Source: Pseudorhizobium banfieldiae
GTDB lineage: Bacteria; Pseudomonadota; Alphaproteobacteria; Rhizobiales; Rhizobiaceae
Assembly (NCBI RefSeq): GCF_000967425.1
Contig: NZ_FO082820.1
Coordinates: forward strand, 2,356,001 to 2,420,000
Direction of reading: 5' to 3'
DNA: 64,000 nt
The position numbers and the translations under genes are program-made. The notes below the pieces were generated by a model. It was not told the DNA's origin. It did no database searches and saw nothing but the letters and a program-made list of their open reading frames with translations. Shown piece after piece: positions 44,801 through 53,758 of this stretch; position 1 is the first letter of the stretch; each line of letters begins with the position of its first letter.

Positions 44801-47137
44801 ATGGACAAGACGACCTTCGAAACGAAGAACACCATCAACGGCCCCATGCACGCGTCGCTCCGGCATGACTCAGCGCATAAGCATGTGACCGGAACCGCCG
44901 AATATATCGACGATATTCGCGAGCCTGCAGATACGCTGCACGCAGCACTCGGCATGGCGGACCGGGCCCATGCGGAGATCCTGTCGGTCAACCTCGATGC
45001 GGTGAAGGCGGCACCGGGCGTCCTCTGGGTGATGACGGCCGACGACATTCCGGGCTTCAACGACGTCGGCTCCACCGGCCAGCACGACGAGCCGCTGCTG
45101 GCAACGAACAAGGTGGAGTTCCACGGCCAGCCGATCTTCGCGGTGATCGCTGAGACGCGCGACCAGGCCCGCCGGGCCGCACGGCTGGCGAAGATCGAAT
45201 ATCGCGACCTGCCGCACTGGACCGATATCGAAGGCGCGGTCACCAACGGCGCACCTCTGGTCGTCAAGCCGATGACGCTGCAGCGCGGCGCACCGGAGGT
45301 GGAGATCGGCAAGGCGTCGCGCCGCCTGCAGGGCCGCATAGAGATCGGCGGCCAGGAGCACTTCTACCTGGAAGGCCAGATCGCCATGGCCATTCCCGGC
45401 GAGGACGATGACGTGACCGTCTGGTCCTCCACCCAGCATCCGAGCGAGGTGCAGCACATGGTGGCGCATGTGCTGGGCATCCCCAACCATGCCGTGACGA
45501 TCAACACGCGGCGCATGGGCGGCGGCTTCGGTGGCAAGGAAACACAGGGTAACCACTTCGCATGCCTTGCAGCCGTGGCCGCCAAGAAGCTTGGCCGCGC
45601 GGTAAAATTTCGCCCTGACCGCGACGAGGACATGGCCGTCACCGGCAAGCGCCACGATTTCCGCGTCGACTACGACGTCGCCTTCGACGACGAGGGCCGC
45701 ATCCATGCGGTCAATGCCACCTATGCCGCCCGCTGCGGCTGGTGCGCCGACCTCTCCGGCCCGGTCACCGACCGCGCGCTCTTCCATGCCGATTCAAGCT
45801 ACTTCTATCCGCATGTGCACCTCACCTCGCAGCCGCTGAAAACCCATACCGTCTCGAATACCGCCTTCCGCGGCTTCGGCGGGCCGCAGGGCATGCTCGG
45901 CGCCGAGCGCATCATCGAGGAGATCGCCTATGCGCTGGGCAAGGACCCGCTGGAGATCCGCAAGCTGAACTTCTACGGCCAGCCCGGCTCCGGCCGCACC
46001 ACGACGCCCTACCACCAGGAAGTCGAGGACAATGTCATCGCCCGCGTGGTGGAGGAACTGGAACGCTCTTCAGACTATCAGGCACGACGCAAGGCGATCA
46101 TCGCGTTCAACGAGAACAGTCCCGTCATCCGCAAGGGCATCGCGCTGACCCCGGTGAAGTTCGGCATCTCCTTCACCATGACCGCTTACAACCAGGCCGG
46201 CGCACTGGTGCACATCTACCAGGACGGTTCGATCCACCTGAACCACGGCGGCACCGAGATGGGCCAGGGCCTCTACGTCAAGGTGGCGCAGGTGGTGGCC
46301 GATGCCTTCAACGTCGACATCGAGCGGGTGAAGATCACCGCCACGACAACCGCCAAGGTGCCGAACACCTCGGCAACGGCGGCCTCCTCCGGCTCCGACC
46401 TCAACGGCATGGCCGCCTATGATGCCGCCCGCCAGATCAGGGAACGGCTGATCGACTTCGCCATGCGGCAATGGGATGTGCCGCGCGAGGAGGTGGAATT
46501 CCTGCCAAACCGGGTCCGCGTGGGGACGGAAGTGGTGCCATTCGACACGCTGGTACGCGCTGCCTATTACGACCGGGTGCAACTCTCCGCCGCCGGCTTC
46601 TACAAGACGCCGAAGATCCACTGGGACCGCGAGGCGGGCCGCGGCCGGCCCTTCTACTACTACGCCTATGGCGCAGCCTGCTCGGAAGTCTCGATCGACA
46701 CCCTGACCGGCGAATACATGGTGGACCGCACCGATATCCTCCACGACGTCGGCAGGTCGCTCAATCCGGCGATCGACATCGGCCAGATCGAGGGCGGCTT
46801 CGTGCAGGGCATGGGCTGGCTGACGACGGAGGAATTGTGGTGGGACGACAAGGGGCGGCTCCGGACCCATGCACCCTCCACCTACAAGATCCCGCTTGCC
46901 TCCGACCGGCCGAAGGTCTTCAACGTGAAGCTCGCGGAATGGTCCGAGAATGCCGAGCCGACCATCGGCCGCTCAAAGGCCGTCGGCGAACCGCCCTTCA
47001 TGCTGGCGATCTCGGTGCTGGAGGCAATCTCCATGGCTGTCGCGAGCATCGCTGATTATCGGGAATGCCCTCGCCTCGACCCGCCGGCGACGCCGGAACG
47101 GGTGCTGATGGCGGTGGAACGGCTGAAGGCGCTTTGA
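44801..47137 (+). CDS. xdhB: Xanthine dehydrogenase large subunit (molybdopterin)
   Basis: A 778-residue molybdenum-cofactor subunit. HASLRHDSAHKHVTGTAEYI opens the domain; GGGFGGKETQ and NTAFRGFGGPQG bind the cofactor, and the catalytic Glu730 lies in AVGEPPFMLA. Length is typical of bacterial XdhB. GGAGG precedes the ATG. It accepts the substrate purine and transfers electrons to the XdhA clusters. Its stop overlaps the start of a GNAT gene by one base. XdhC, needed for sulfuration and insertion of the cofactor, is 3.9 kb away. Confidence 0.95.
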   Translation: MDKTTFETKNTINGPMHASLRHDSAHKHVTGTAEYIDDIREPADTLHAALGMADRAHAEILSVNLDAVKAAPGVLWVMTADDIPGFNDVGSTGQHDEPLLATNKVEFHGQPIFAVIAETRDQARRAARLAKIEYRDLPHWTDIEGAVTNGAPLVVKPMTLQRGAPEVEIGKASRRLQGRIEIGGQEHFYLEGQIAMAIPGEDDDVTVWSSTQHPSEVQHMVAHVLGIPNHAVTINTRRMGGGFGGKETQGNHFACLAAVAAKKLGRAVKFRPDRDEDMAVTGKRHDFRVDYDVAFDDEGRIHAVNATYAARCGWCADLSGPVTDRALFHADSSYFYPHVHLTSQPLKTHTVSNTAFRGFGGPQGMLGAERIIEEIAYALGKDPLEIRKLNFYGQPGSGRTTTPYHQEVEDNVIARVVEELERSSDYQARRKAIIAFNENSPVIRKGIALTPVKFGISFTMTAYNQAGALVHIYQDGSIHLNHGGTEMGQGLYVKVAQVVADAFNVDIERVKITATTTAKVPNTSATAASSGSDLNGMAAYDAARQIRERLIDFAMRQWDVPREEVEFLPNRVRVGTEVVPFDTLVRAAYYDRVQLSAAGFYKTPKIHWDREAGRGRPFYYYAYGAACSEVSIDTLTGEYMVDRTDILHDVGRSLNPAIDIGQIEGGFVQGMGWLTTEELWWDDKGRLRTHAPSTYKIPLASDRPKVFNVKLAEWSENAEPTIGRSKAVGEPPFMLAISVLEAISMAVASIADYRECPRLDPPATPERVLMAVERLKAL

Positions 47138-47649
47138 TGTCGGAGTTGCACATTCGCCCGGAGCGGCCGGGCGACGAGGAGGCCATCCATGACCTGACGG
47201 CGCGGGCCTTCGAGACCATGCCATACAGCAGCGGCACCGAACCGGCCATCATCCGGGCGCTGCGCGGCTCCGGCAATCTTGCCTTGTCGCTGGTCGCCGA
47301 ACAGGACGGCCGGGTCGTCGGCCACGTCGCCTTCTCTCCAGTCAGGGTCGGCGACGTCTCCAGCGGCTGGTTCGGGCTCGGCCCCATCTCCGTACTGCCG
47401 GAACTGCAAAAGCGTGGCATCGGCAAGCTGCTGATCCGTGAAGGTCTCGACCGCCTGAAGGAACGAAATGCCAAAGGTTGCGCCCTGATCGGCGATCCGG
47501 ACGTCTATCGCAGTTGCGGCTTCACGAGCGACGGCGCCCTCGTCTACGAGGGTGTCGACGGGAAATATGTCCAGTGGATCGCATTCTCCGACGAAGAGCC
47601 CAGCGGCCATCTGGCCTTTTCGCCCGCATTCGACGTCAAAACGCCGTAG
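47137..47649 (+). CDS. GNAT family N-acetyltransferase
   Basis: A 170-residue GCN5-like acetyltransferase, YhbS type. IRPERPGDEEAIHDLTARAF opens the fold, and the acetyl-CoA site is LPELQKRGIGKLLIREGLDR (about residues 87-106), with Q/R-x-x-G-x-G/A. Its start overlaps the xdhB stop by one base, so it is translated with xanthine dehydrogenase. The substrate is unknown; such overlap suggests but does not prove a link to purine or acetyl-CoA metabolism. Confidence 0.85.
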   Translation: MSELHIRPERPGDEEAIHDLTARAFETMPYSSGTEPAIIRALRGSGNLALSLVAEQDGRVVGHVAFSPVRVGDVSSGWFGLGPISVLPELQKRGIGKLLIREGLDRLKERNAKGCALIGDPDVYRSCGFTSDGALVYEGVDGKYVQWIAFSDEEPSGHLAFSPAFDVKTP

Positions 47650-47658
47650 AGCTTTTCG

Positions 47659-48858
47659 TTACCCTGCCGCCTGACCGTGCTGCGGCTCCACCGGCATCCG
47701 GAACGTGAACCTCGTCTCCGTTTCGTCGGAATGCACGTCCAGTTGCCCGCCATGCGCCTCGGCGATCTGCGAGGCGATGTAGAGACCAAGGCCGAGGCCC
47801 TGCAGGCTTGAACTGCCCTCCCCGCGCTTGAAGGGCTGGAACAGCTTCTGCAGCGATTCCTTGGGGATGGGAGTACCCGAATTGGCAACCGACAGGCGCA
47901 ACTCGCCATCGACGATCGCGGCATCAACGCGGATCGGGTGACCCGGGGAGCCATGGGTCACGGCATTGCCGAGGAGGTTGGACAACATCTGTGCGATCCG
48001 CTGGTGGTCGACCGGAACCACCCCGGACAGCTGAAAGTTCGCCTCGATCCTGCGCTCGGGATGCCCCGAGAGTATTTCCGAGACGACCTGCTCCAGCGTT
48101 GGCTGTAGTGACGTCTCCTGGTCTCTCTGCAGCGCGATACCGCCCCCGAGACGCCCGCGTGCGAAATCCATCACGTTGTCGATCAGGGCCGACATGCGCA
48201 GCACGCTGCCGCGCATCATGCTTAGCACCCGCGTGGACTTCTCGCTCTGCGGCTCCCGCGAGAGGATGCTGATTCCCCCGGTGATCGACGCCACGGGGTT
48301 GCGCAGGTCATGGCCAAGCACGGCGATGAACTGCTCACGCAATTCCGAGGCGGTCTTTGCATCGATCAGGCTGGCGCGGGTTGAACTCAGTTTCTCGGCC
48401 GCGTCGAACTGAAAGCCGATGAGGTCGGTGAACAGCTTGAACATGGTCACCGTCTGCGGGTCGCTGAGTTTCGCCGGCTTGGCGTCGATCGCACACAACG
48501 TGCCGAAGAAACGGCCGTCGGGCAGGATGACCGGGACGGAAATGTAGCTTTGCAGGCCATAGAGCCGAGGGGTGTGGTGCTGACAATAGACGGGGTCTTC
48601 CGCCACATTGTCGATGGCGATCACCTCGCGAAGCTGGCGCACCTCATGGCAGAGCGTCGTCTCCACATCCAGTTCGCCGCCGGCGGGAAGGCCGAAGCCG
48701 ATATTGTCCAGCACCTGACAGGCTACCCAGCGCTCCTCGGTCACGCGCGCGACGGCGGCAAACCCCATTCCCGTGGTCCGGCAAACCATTTCCAGGATGG
48801 CAGGGATCGCCGCGATACCCTGCATCGTGTCAATGTCATTCTGGATGTCGTGTGCCAT
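47659..48858 (-). CDS. GAF-domain sensor histidine kinase
   Basis: A 399-residue soluble kinase. A GAF domain occupies about residues 20-155 (LCHEVRQLREVIAIDNVAED, YISVPVILPDGRFFGTLCAID), then HisKA with the phosphoacceptor His183 in VLGHDLRNPVAS, and a HATPase domain with NLLGNAVTHGSPG and LQGLGLGLYIASQIAEAHGG. No membrane helix or response regulator gene is adjacent, so it is an orphan. The ribosome site at 48858 is weak. The GAF ligand could be a small molecule or redox cue. Convergent with the GNAT gene. Confidence 0.88.
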   Translation of the reverse strand: MAHDIQNDIDTMQGIAAIPAILEMVCRTTGMGFAAVARVTEERWVACQVLDNIGFGLPAGGELDVETTLCHEVRQLREVIAIDNVAEDPVYCQHHTPRLYGLQSYISVPVILPDGRFFGTLCAIDAKPAKLSDPQTVTMFKLFTDLIGFQFDAAEKLSSTRASLIDAKTASELREQFIAVLGHDLRNPVASITGGISILSREPQSEKSTRVLSMMRGSVLRMSALIDNVMDFARGRLGGGIALQRDQETSLQPTLEQVVSEILSGHPERRIEANFQLSGVVPVDHQRIAQMLSNLLGNAVTHGSPGHPIRVDAAIVDGELRLSVANSGTPIPKESLQKLFQPFKRGEGSSSLQGLGLGLYIASQIAEAHGGQLDVHSDETETRFTFRMPVEPQHGQAAG

Positions 48859-48964
48859 AAGAAGCGGATTTTTTTATCTCGCGGAGAGCCCATACGCCTT
48901 CCGGCGCAACCGTTACCACGGAGGAAACCTAGAGCACCCGATGAGAAATCCAAGCCCGCCGCCT

Positions 48965-49888
48965 TCAGCGGACAAGAGCCCGCATCAGATAGATCAGCGC
49001 CCCGAGGATCAGCAAGGGCAGGACGAGGAGTTTCACCAGATAGGCCGCGGCGATGCCGATCGAGGCGGTGAAGAGGTCTGCTGATAGCGCGAGACCCTCG
49101 TTGATGATCCGGGCGTTGGCGGTAACGCCGCCCGTTACCGACTGGGCAAGCCCCGAGGCGGCGTCGAGCGTACCGGAAAGGGCCGAGCGCGAGGCATCGA
49201 CGGCGGAGCCGAGGCGGCCGAGAAGTCCTTCGTCCTCGACAGGTGGAGGAGCGGCACCGTCTGCCGGCAATCCCTCGCGCAACGCCTCCACCTGGCCCTG
49301 CACGGCCGCGGTCTCGTATTGTGCGTCCATGCGCTGGAAGATCTCCGTCGCATCCTTCCAGGCTCCCTCGGTGATGGCATTGCCGGCATGGAAGGCGAGA
49401 GAATAGGAGGCCGGCAGAAGCACGGCGCCGAGGAGACCGATGGCCGCAGCGGAACGCGAGAAGCGGTCCAGCGCCGGCGGCACAGAACGCGCCTTGAAGA
49501 GCAGGATGGCAATGGCACCGGCTCCGAGCGCCAGCACCGCCGAGGCAACCTTGGCTACCGGGACGAGCACCATCGACAGGATACCGGACGCGATGGCGAG
49601 GTAGAAGAGGAGATCGGCCATGCGATCGATCGTGTTGGTTACGGGCTGCAGGAGCTGTCCGGGGCTTGCGGTGACGGAGGCCACGCCGACCCCGCCCGTG
49701 ACGTCCGCATCCTTGGCGACGCTCATCAGCGAGTTGGCGACACGCAGCGTGCCATAGAGCGCGCCGCTGCCGAGCGTTACCTCGCGGCTGAAGCTGGCCG
49801 CAGTCTCGGCCAGGGGATTGAAGAAGAACATGGCCGCTGCAAGGAGAGCGACAAGCAGCCAGGCAAGGGATTGCGCGCGTCTGGTCAT
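48965..49888 (-). CDS. Hypothetical membrane protein, Ala-rich
   Basis: A 307-residue protein I do not recognise. Hydrophobic stretches lie at about residues 7-24, 90-131 (two helices), 147-168 and 277-303. Between the last two is a long Ala/Ser/Gly-rich segment with a negatively charged proline stretch (DGAAPPPVEDEG). No known motif is visible. It stands between a histidine kinase and a diguanylate cyclase, all on the minus strand with spacings of 66-106 bases. A role in signalling or envelope stress is possible from context only. Confidence 0.65.
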   Translation of the reverse strand: MTRRAQSLAWLLVALLAAAMFFFNPLAETAASFSREVTLGSGALYGTLRVANSLMSVAKDADVTGGVGVASVTASPGQLLQPVTNTIDRMADLLFYLAIASGILSMVLVPVAKVASAVLALGAGAIAILLFKARSVPPALDRFSRSAAAIGLLGAVLLPASYSLAFHAGNAITEGAWKDATEIFQRMDAQYETAAVQGQVEALREGLPADGAAPPPVEDEGLLGRLGSAVDASRSALSGTLDAASGLAQSVTGGVTANARIINEGLALSADLFTASIGIAAAYLVKLLVLPLLILGALIYLMRALVR

Positions 49889-49954
49889 GAAACGTCCCGT
49901 CCGGTTGGTCGTGCCAAGCCTAGCACAGCATTGATGTGACGGGACAAGAACGGT

Positions 49955-50914
49955 TCAGTGATCGGCAGACATTGCCACGGTGTCCTGCGGGTCGCGAATG
50001 CGAACGATCCTGTTCCGCCCGCCCCTCTTGGCATCGTAGAGAGCAATATCGGCGCGGGCGACGGCCGCATCCAGACCGCCCTTGCCGATCCGGTCGGTGA
50101 CGATGCCGGCGCTGACGGTCAGGCTGCCGGAGCCGCCCCGCCGCCAGCCGAAGACGGCGTCGGCAAAGGCCGCACGCACCCGCTCGACCACGGCAACGGC
50201 GGATTGCGACGAGGTATTGGGGAGGAAGAGGATGAATTCCTCTCCACCCCAGCGCGCTGCGAGATCGCCGCTGCGGATGGTTTGCCGGAGTATGTCGGCG
50301 AAGCGAATGATCGCCTCGTCACCGGCGTCATGGCCGTAGCGGTCGTTGAGCGCCTTGAACTCGTCGAGGTCGAGCAGGGCCACCGACGACATCGCCGGCT
50401 CGCCATGGGCCATCCGGGCGGCGAAGCTCTCATGGAAGGCCCGCCGGTTGAGGAGGCCCGTGAGCGGGTCCGTCTGCGCCAGTCGCAGCAGCTCCCGCTG
50501 ATAGGAGATGCGCTCGGAGATATCGCGGATCACGGCGATCATCATGTGCTCAGACGTCGTCGATGTCTTGAGGATCGTGATCCCCAGATGGACCTCGGAA
50601 CCGTCGGCGCGCAGCCCGACGATCTCGGCAGTCCTGGCACCCATGTATCGCGCTTCACCGGCGCCCGCGAAGAAGTTCGAGACAAGCTTGGCGTGGAAGG
50701 CGCGCAGATGTTCCGGAAGCAGAACATCCAGCGGCTTGCCAAGAAGCTCTCCGTACTCCCAGCCAAAGATACGTTCCGCAGAAGGATTGCAGAGGCGTAT
50801 GATGCCGCCGGCGTCTATGCCGATCACGCCATCATCGATCTCTGACACGATCTTGCGATAGATATCCTGAGGCGCAGTGTCACGGGAGACGTCCGGAAAA
50901 TGCTTGCTTGTCAT
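49955..50914 (-). CDS. Diguanylate cyclase with PAS domain
   Basis: A 319-residue protein. The PAS domain spans about residues 18-135 (VSEIDDGVIGIDAGGIIRLC, AERIFGWEYGELLGKPLDVL). The GGDEF domain follows, with RLAQTDPLTGLLNRRAFHES, DLDEFKALNDRYGHDAGD and the active site RWGGEEFILFLP. An RxxD inhibitory site (RSGD) lies exactly five residues before GGEEF, so product inhibition by c-di-GMP is expected. It makes c-di-GMP from GTP under control of an unknown PAS signal. It is divergent from xdhC. Confidence 0.93.
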   Translation of the reverse strand: MTSKHFPDVSRDTAPQDIYRKIVSEIDDGVIGIDAGGIIRLCNPSAERIFGWEYGELLGKPLDVLLPEHLRAFHAKLVSNFFAGAGEARYMGARTAEIVGLRADGSEVHLGITILKTSTTSEHMMIAVIRDISERISYQRELLRLAQTDPLTGLLNRRAFHESFAARMAHGEPAMSSVALLDLDEFKALNDRYGHDAGDEAIIRFADILRQTIRSGDLAARWGGEEFILFLPNTSSQSAVAVVERVRAAFADAVFGWRRGGSGSLTVSAGIVTDRIGKGGLDAAVARADIALYDAKRGGRNRIVRIRDPQDTVAMSADH

Positions 50915-51085
50915 GGGTATTGCCCGCGGCCATCTGTTCCGCAGGCTCCAGAGAGAGTGTTTCTTGCATCCCCAGAAATAAGGGAGAGATGCTTACAAGT
51001 TTTTAACAGCAATCATGAACTGAGATCGATTGGGGTGCGGAAATGCGGGTGCGGTGGAGCGCCGCCAATGCTAGGTTGATCCACC

Positions 51086-51907
51086 ATGACAACCCGTTCC
51101 CTCCCGGCCTTCCTGGCGGCACATCCCCGGACAATTCTCGTCGAAATCACCGAGGCAAAGGGTTCGACGCCACGGGAAGAAGGCGCGACCATGCTCGTCG
51201 CAGACCGAGCCTGCTGGGGCACGATCGGCGGCGGACAGCTGGAGTTCATGGCAATCGACAATGCCCGTGCGATCCTGCACGGCCGAGGCGATGCGCAGAT
51301 GAGCGTTCCGCTGGGGCCCGAGATCGGCCAGTGCTGCGGCGGAAGAACACTGCTTTCCTTCCGCCTGGTGACGCCGGATATCGAGGCGGAGCTCACGAAG
51401 CGCCGGGCGGAGGAGGAAGAGGGCTACCCGACGGTCTTTCTGTTCGGCGCGGGGCACGTCGGCCTGGCGCTGGCCCGTGCCCTTGCTCCGTTGCCGCTCT
51501 CGGTCACCGTGGTGGAAACGAGGGCAGACGCCCTGCGGGATGTTTCGCCGGAGGTCACGGCGCGCCACGCCGCAATGCCGGAGGCGCTGGTCGCCGACAT
51601 TCCACCAGGCGGCGCCGCGGTTATCCTCACCCACGACCATGCGCTGGATTTCCTGATCGCCCGCGAGGCGCTCGCCCGTACCGATCTCGCCTATGTCGGG
51701 ATGATCGGATCGGCGACGAAGCGTGCCACATTTGCCAGCTGGGCCCGGCGCGAAGGCATGGCAGCGGAGATGGCGGAACGCCTGGTGCTGCCGATCGGCG
51801 GAAGCGCCGTCAAGGACAAGCGCCCGGAAGTGATCGCTGCCATGGTTGCTGCCGAGCTGCTGACGGTGCTGTCGATGGCAACCGCTCAGAGGCCGCGTGG
51901 CGGATAG
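51086..51907 (+). CDS. xdhC: Xanthine dehydrogenase accessory protein
   Basis: A 273-residue XdhC/CoxI family protein that binds molybdenum cofactor, promotes its sulfuration and delivers it to XdhB. The N-terminal domain has EITEAKGSTPREEGATML, GTIGGGQLEFMAI and the Cys pair QCCGG; the C-terminal Rossmann domain has LFGAGHVGLALARAL. It is separated from xdhAB by the kinase, membrane protein and cyclase genes on the opposite strand. The start at 51086 has a weak ribosome site. Its 3' end overlaps a convergent DUF1127 gene by 22 bases. Confidence 0.92.
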   Translation: MTTRSLPAFLAAHPRTILVEITEAKGSTPREEGATMLVADRACWGTIGGGQLEFMAIDNARAILHGRGDAQMSVPLGPEIGQCCGGRTLLSFRLVTPDIEAELTKRRAEEEEGYPTVFLFGAGHVGLALARALAPLPLSVTVVETRADALRDVSPEVTARHAAMPEALVADIPPGGAAVILTHDHALDFLIAREALARTDLAYVGMIGSATKRATFASWARREGMAAEMAERLVLPIGGSAVKDKRPEVIAAMVAAELLTVLSMATAQRPRGG

Positions 51908-52131
51908 CTGAGCATCGCGTCCCGCCAGGCAGAACTGCCGCAGACGTGCCGATGCGCCGCCTTCCCATCCCGCAGCCCGATGTCGCGCAGAACATCTTCC
52001 GGCAGGTCGCCGACATCAATCTGGCTGATGCCGCGACGTCTGAGGAAAAAGCGGTTCCAGATCTTCGACAGGAGACGCCCGCGATCTGGCAGGCAAGGTT
52101 GAGCACGCCGTGAATTCAGGGCGAAGGACAT
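51886..52131 (-). CDS. DUF1127 (YjiS-like) small protein
   Basis: An 81-residue basic protein. RGISQIDVGDLPEDVLRDIG in its centre is the conserved DUF1127 motif. DUF1127 proteins are short, often stress-induced, and in some alphaproteobacteria bind RNA or affect phosphate and carbon metabolism. The start is uncertain: ATG 52131 is used, with 52149 or 52206 also in frame. Its coding end overlaps the xdhC 3' end by 22 bases. It is divergent from a LysR regulator, a common arrangement for this family. Confidence 0.72.
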   Translation of the reverse strand: MSFALNSRRAQPCLPDRGRLLSKIWNRFFLRRRGISQIDVGDLPEDVLRDIGLRDGKAAHRHVCGSSAWRDAMLSYPPRGL

Positions 52132-52235
52132 CGAAACACCCACTTCCATTGGTTCGTCTGGTGGGTTTAGAATGAGCCTCCTTGCACCCATGATCCAATC
52201 GAACAATCGTCTGGATGGATCAAGAGAACTTATTC

Positions 52236-53132
52236 ATGAAGCTATCACGACAATTTCCGCTCAATGCCCTGCGCGTCTTCGAGGCAACCGCGCGACTCAA
52301 AAGCTTCACCCGGGCGGGCGAGGAACTTGGGATGACGCAAACGGCCGTCAGCTACCAGATCAAGTTGCTGGAAGACACGCTGGGCGAACCTCTCTTCCTG
52401 CGGCGCCCGCGACAGGTCGCGCTGACCGAAGTGGGTGAGCGACTTGCCCCGAAAGTTGGTGAAGCCTTCGACATGCTGGCAGAAGCGCTGGGCGGCATCC
52501 GCGATCAATCGGAAGCCACGCTGACGATCCACACGACCGCGACCTTCGCCTCCCACTGGCTCGCCCACCACCTTGGCACATTCCAGGTCGAAAACCCGGG
52601 GATCGCGGTTCGGCTGGAAACGTCACAGTCCGTTATCGACTTTTCACGCACGGAGGGAGACGTGGCGATCCGCTCCGGCAAGGGAGTCTGGCCGGGGCTG
52701 AAGTCACACTTCCTGATGAAAAGCCACTTCACGCCGATGCTGAGCCCGACGCTGGCTGCAACCATCGGCGGCGTACATGAACCCGCGGACCTGTTGAAGC
52801 TGCCGATCATCGACCCGCAGGACGAGTGGTGGCCGCTGTGGTTTTCCCGTGCTGGGCTGCAGGACGTTGACTTCTCAAGATTTCCAGCGACGCAGTACGG
52901 TGCACAGTACTTCCATGCAGCCGCAGCGATTGCGGGACAGGGTGTGGCGATCCTGAGGCCGGAATTCTATGCCGACGACGTCGCCCTCGGACGGCTTTAT
53001 CAACCGTTCGACCTGCTCGCCAGCGATGGCTCCGACTACTGGCTCGTCTACCCGGAGTCGCGCCGCAATTCTCGCAAGATCCGCGTCTTCCGCGACTTCA
53101 TGCGCAAGATGATGCCGGATTTCCAGGCCTGA
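52236..53132 (+). CDS. LysR family regulator, GcvA-like
   Basis: A 298-residue regulator. The winged helix-turn-helix is PLNALRVFEATARLKSFTRA and GMTQTAVSYQIKLLEDTLG, and the C-terminal effector domain is periplasmic-binding-protein-like (TATFASHWLAHHLGTFQVEN). It resembles GcvA-like proteins that act on amino-acid or DUF1127 genes. An in-frame ATG at 52215 is possible, but without a better ribosome site. Its divergent neighbour is the DUF1127 gene, its probable target. The effector is unknown. Confidence 0.9.
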   Translation: MKLSRQFPLNALRVFEATARLKSFTRAGEELGMTQTAVSYQIKLLEDTLGEPLFLRRPRQVALTEVGERLAPKVGEAFDMLAEALGGIRDQSEATLTIHTTATFASHWLAHHLGTFQVENPGIAVRLETSQSVIDFSRTEGDVAIRSGKGVWPGLKSHFLMKSHFTPMLSPTLAATIGGVHEPADLLKLPIIDPQDEWWPLWFSRAGLQDVDFSRFPATQYGAQYFHAAAAIAGQGVAILRPEFYADDVALGRLYQPFDLLASDGSDYWLVYPESRRNSRKIRVFRDFMRKMMPDFQA

Positions 53133-53141
53133 GGCGCTGCC

Positions 53142-53480
53142 TCAGAACGCCATGTCGGGCGCATAGAAGCAACGCAAGGTATCCTCCGTCGGGTAGAGGC
53201 AGATGTGGTAGTCCTCGTCCTGGGAGCGACGGGCTTGGTCCTGTCGTAGGCTGAAATTATGCGGACGGGTCACCAGCCTGTGGTCGCCCGGACCGAGCGA
53301 GATCTGATAGCCGCCATTGATGATCCGGACGTTCTTCGTCGAGATCATCTGGCAGTCGCCGCTGTGGTTGTCGCCGTTGCAGCAGAACTTGTCATAATCC
53401 CAGCCTGTATGGGCGTCGTGTGCGCCGGCCGGGGCGGACAACAGGAAGACCACAAGAAGGGTCAGTGGTAGGTTGCGCAT
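53142..53480 (-). CDS. Small exported Cys-containing protein
   Basis: A 112-residue protein with a signal peptide (MRNLPLTLLVVFLLSAPAGA, cleavage near residue 20). The mature part has WDYDKFCCNGDNHSGDCQMI and two further Cys, one in HICLYP and one in RCFYAP, five in all. This spacing could support disulfides or metal binding. I do not recognise it, though similar short proteins exist in rhizobia. GGAGAATG precedes the ATG. Convergent with the LysR gene and divergent from puuD. Confidence 0.65.
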   Translation of the reverse strand: MRNLPLTLLVVFLLSAPAGAHDAHTGWDYDKFCCNGDNHSGDCQMISTKNVRIINGGYQISLGPGDHRLVTRPHNFSLRQDQARRSQDEDYHICLYPTEDTLRCFYAPDMAF

Positions 53481-53758
53481 CTGCTCATTCTCCGTTGACG
53501 AATGATCAACAGCCGGCGAGCCCCTACCTACCCTGCCACTGGCTGGCATGCACTGGTTTGCGACCGGGCGTCTGTCGCGCCGGGTCCGCACGCCGCAACT
53601 GAAGTGGAAATGTTCCAGCGCAGCGTGCTCGCGCTAACCGGAGGTCGCGGAGGAAGTTCCGGCCACGAGATTTTATCCCTCTGCCTCGCCCCTTCCCTCA
53701 CCCGCCGTTTTTTCGCAATGTGGCGAGTCGGAGAACAGGGGTTCCAGAGGATTGCCGA

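Noticed and set aside
43267..45339. A 690-codon minus-strand open frame across bdhA, xdhA and xdhB
   Set aside because: Antisense to strongly conserved enzymes; composition is that of a high-GC shadow frame.
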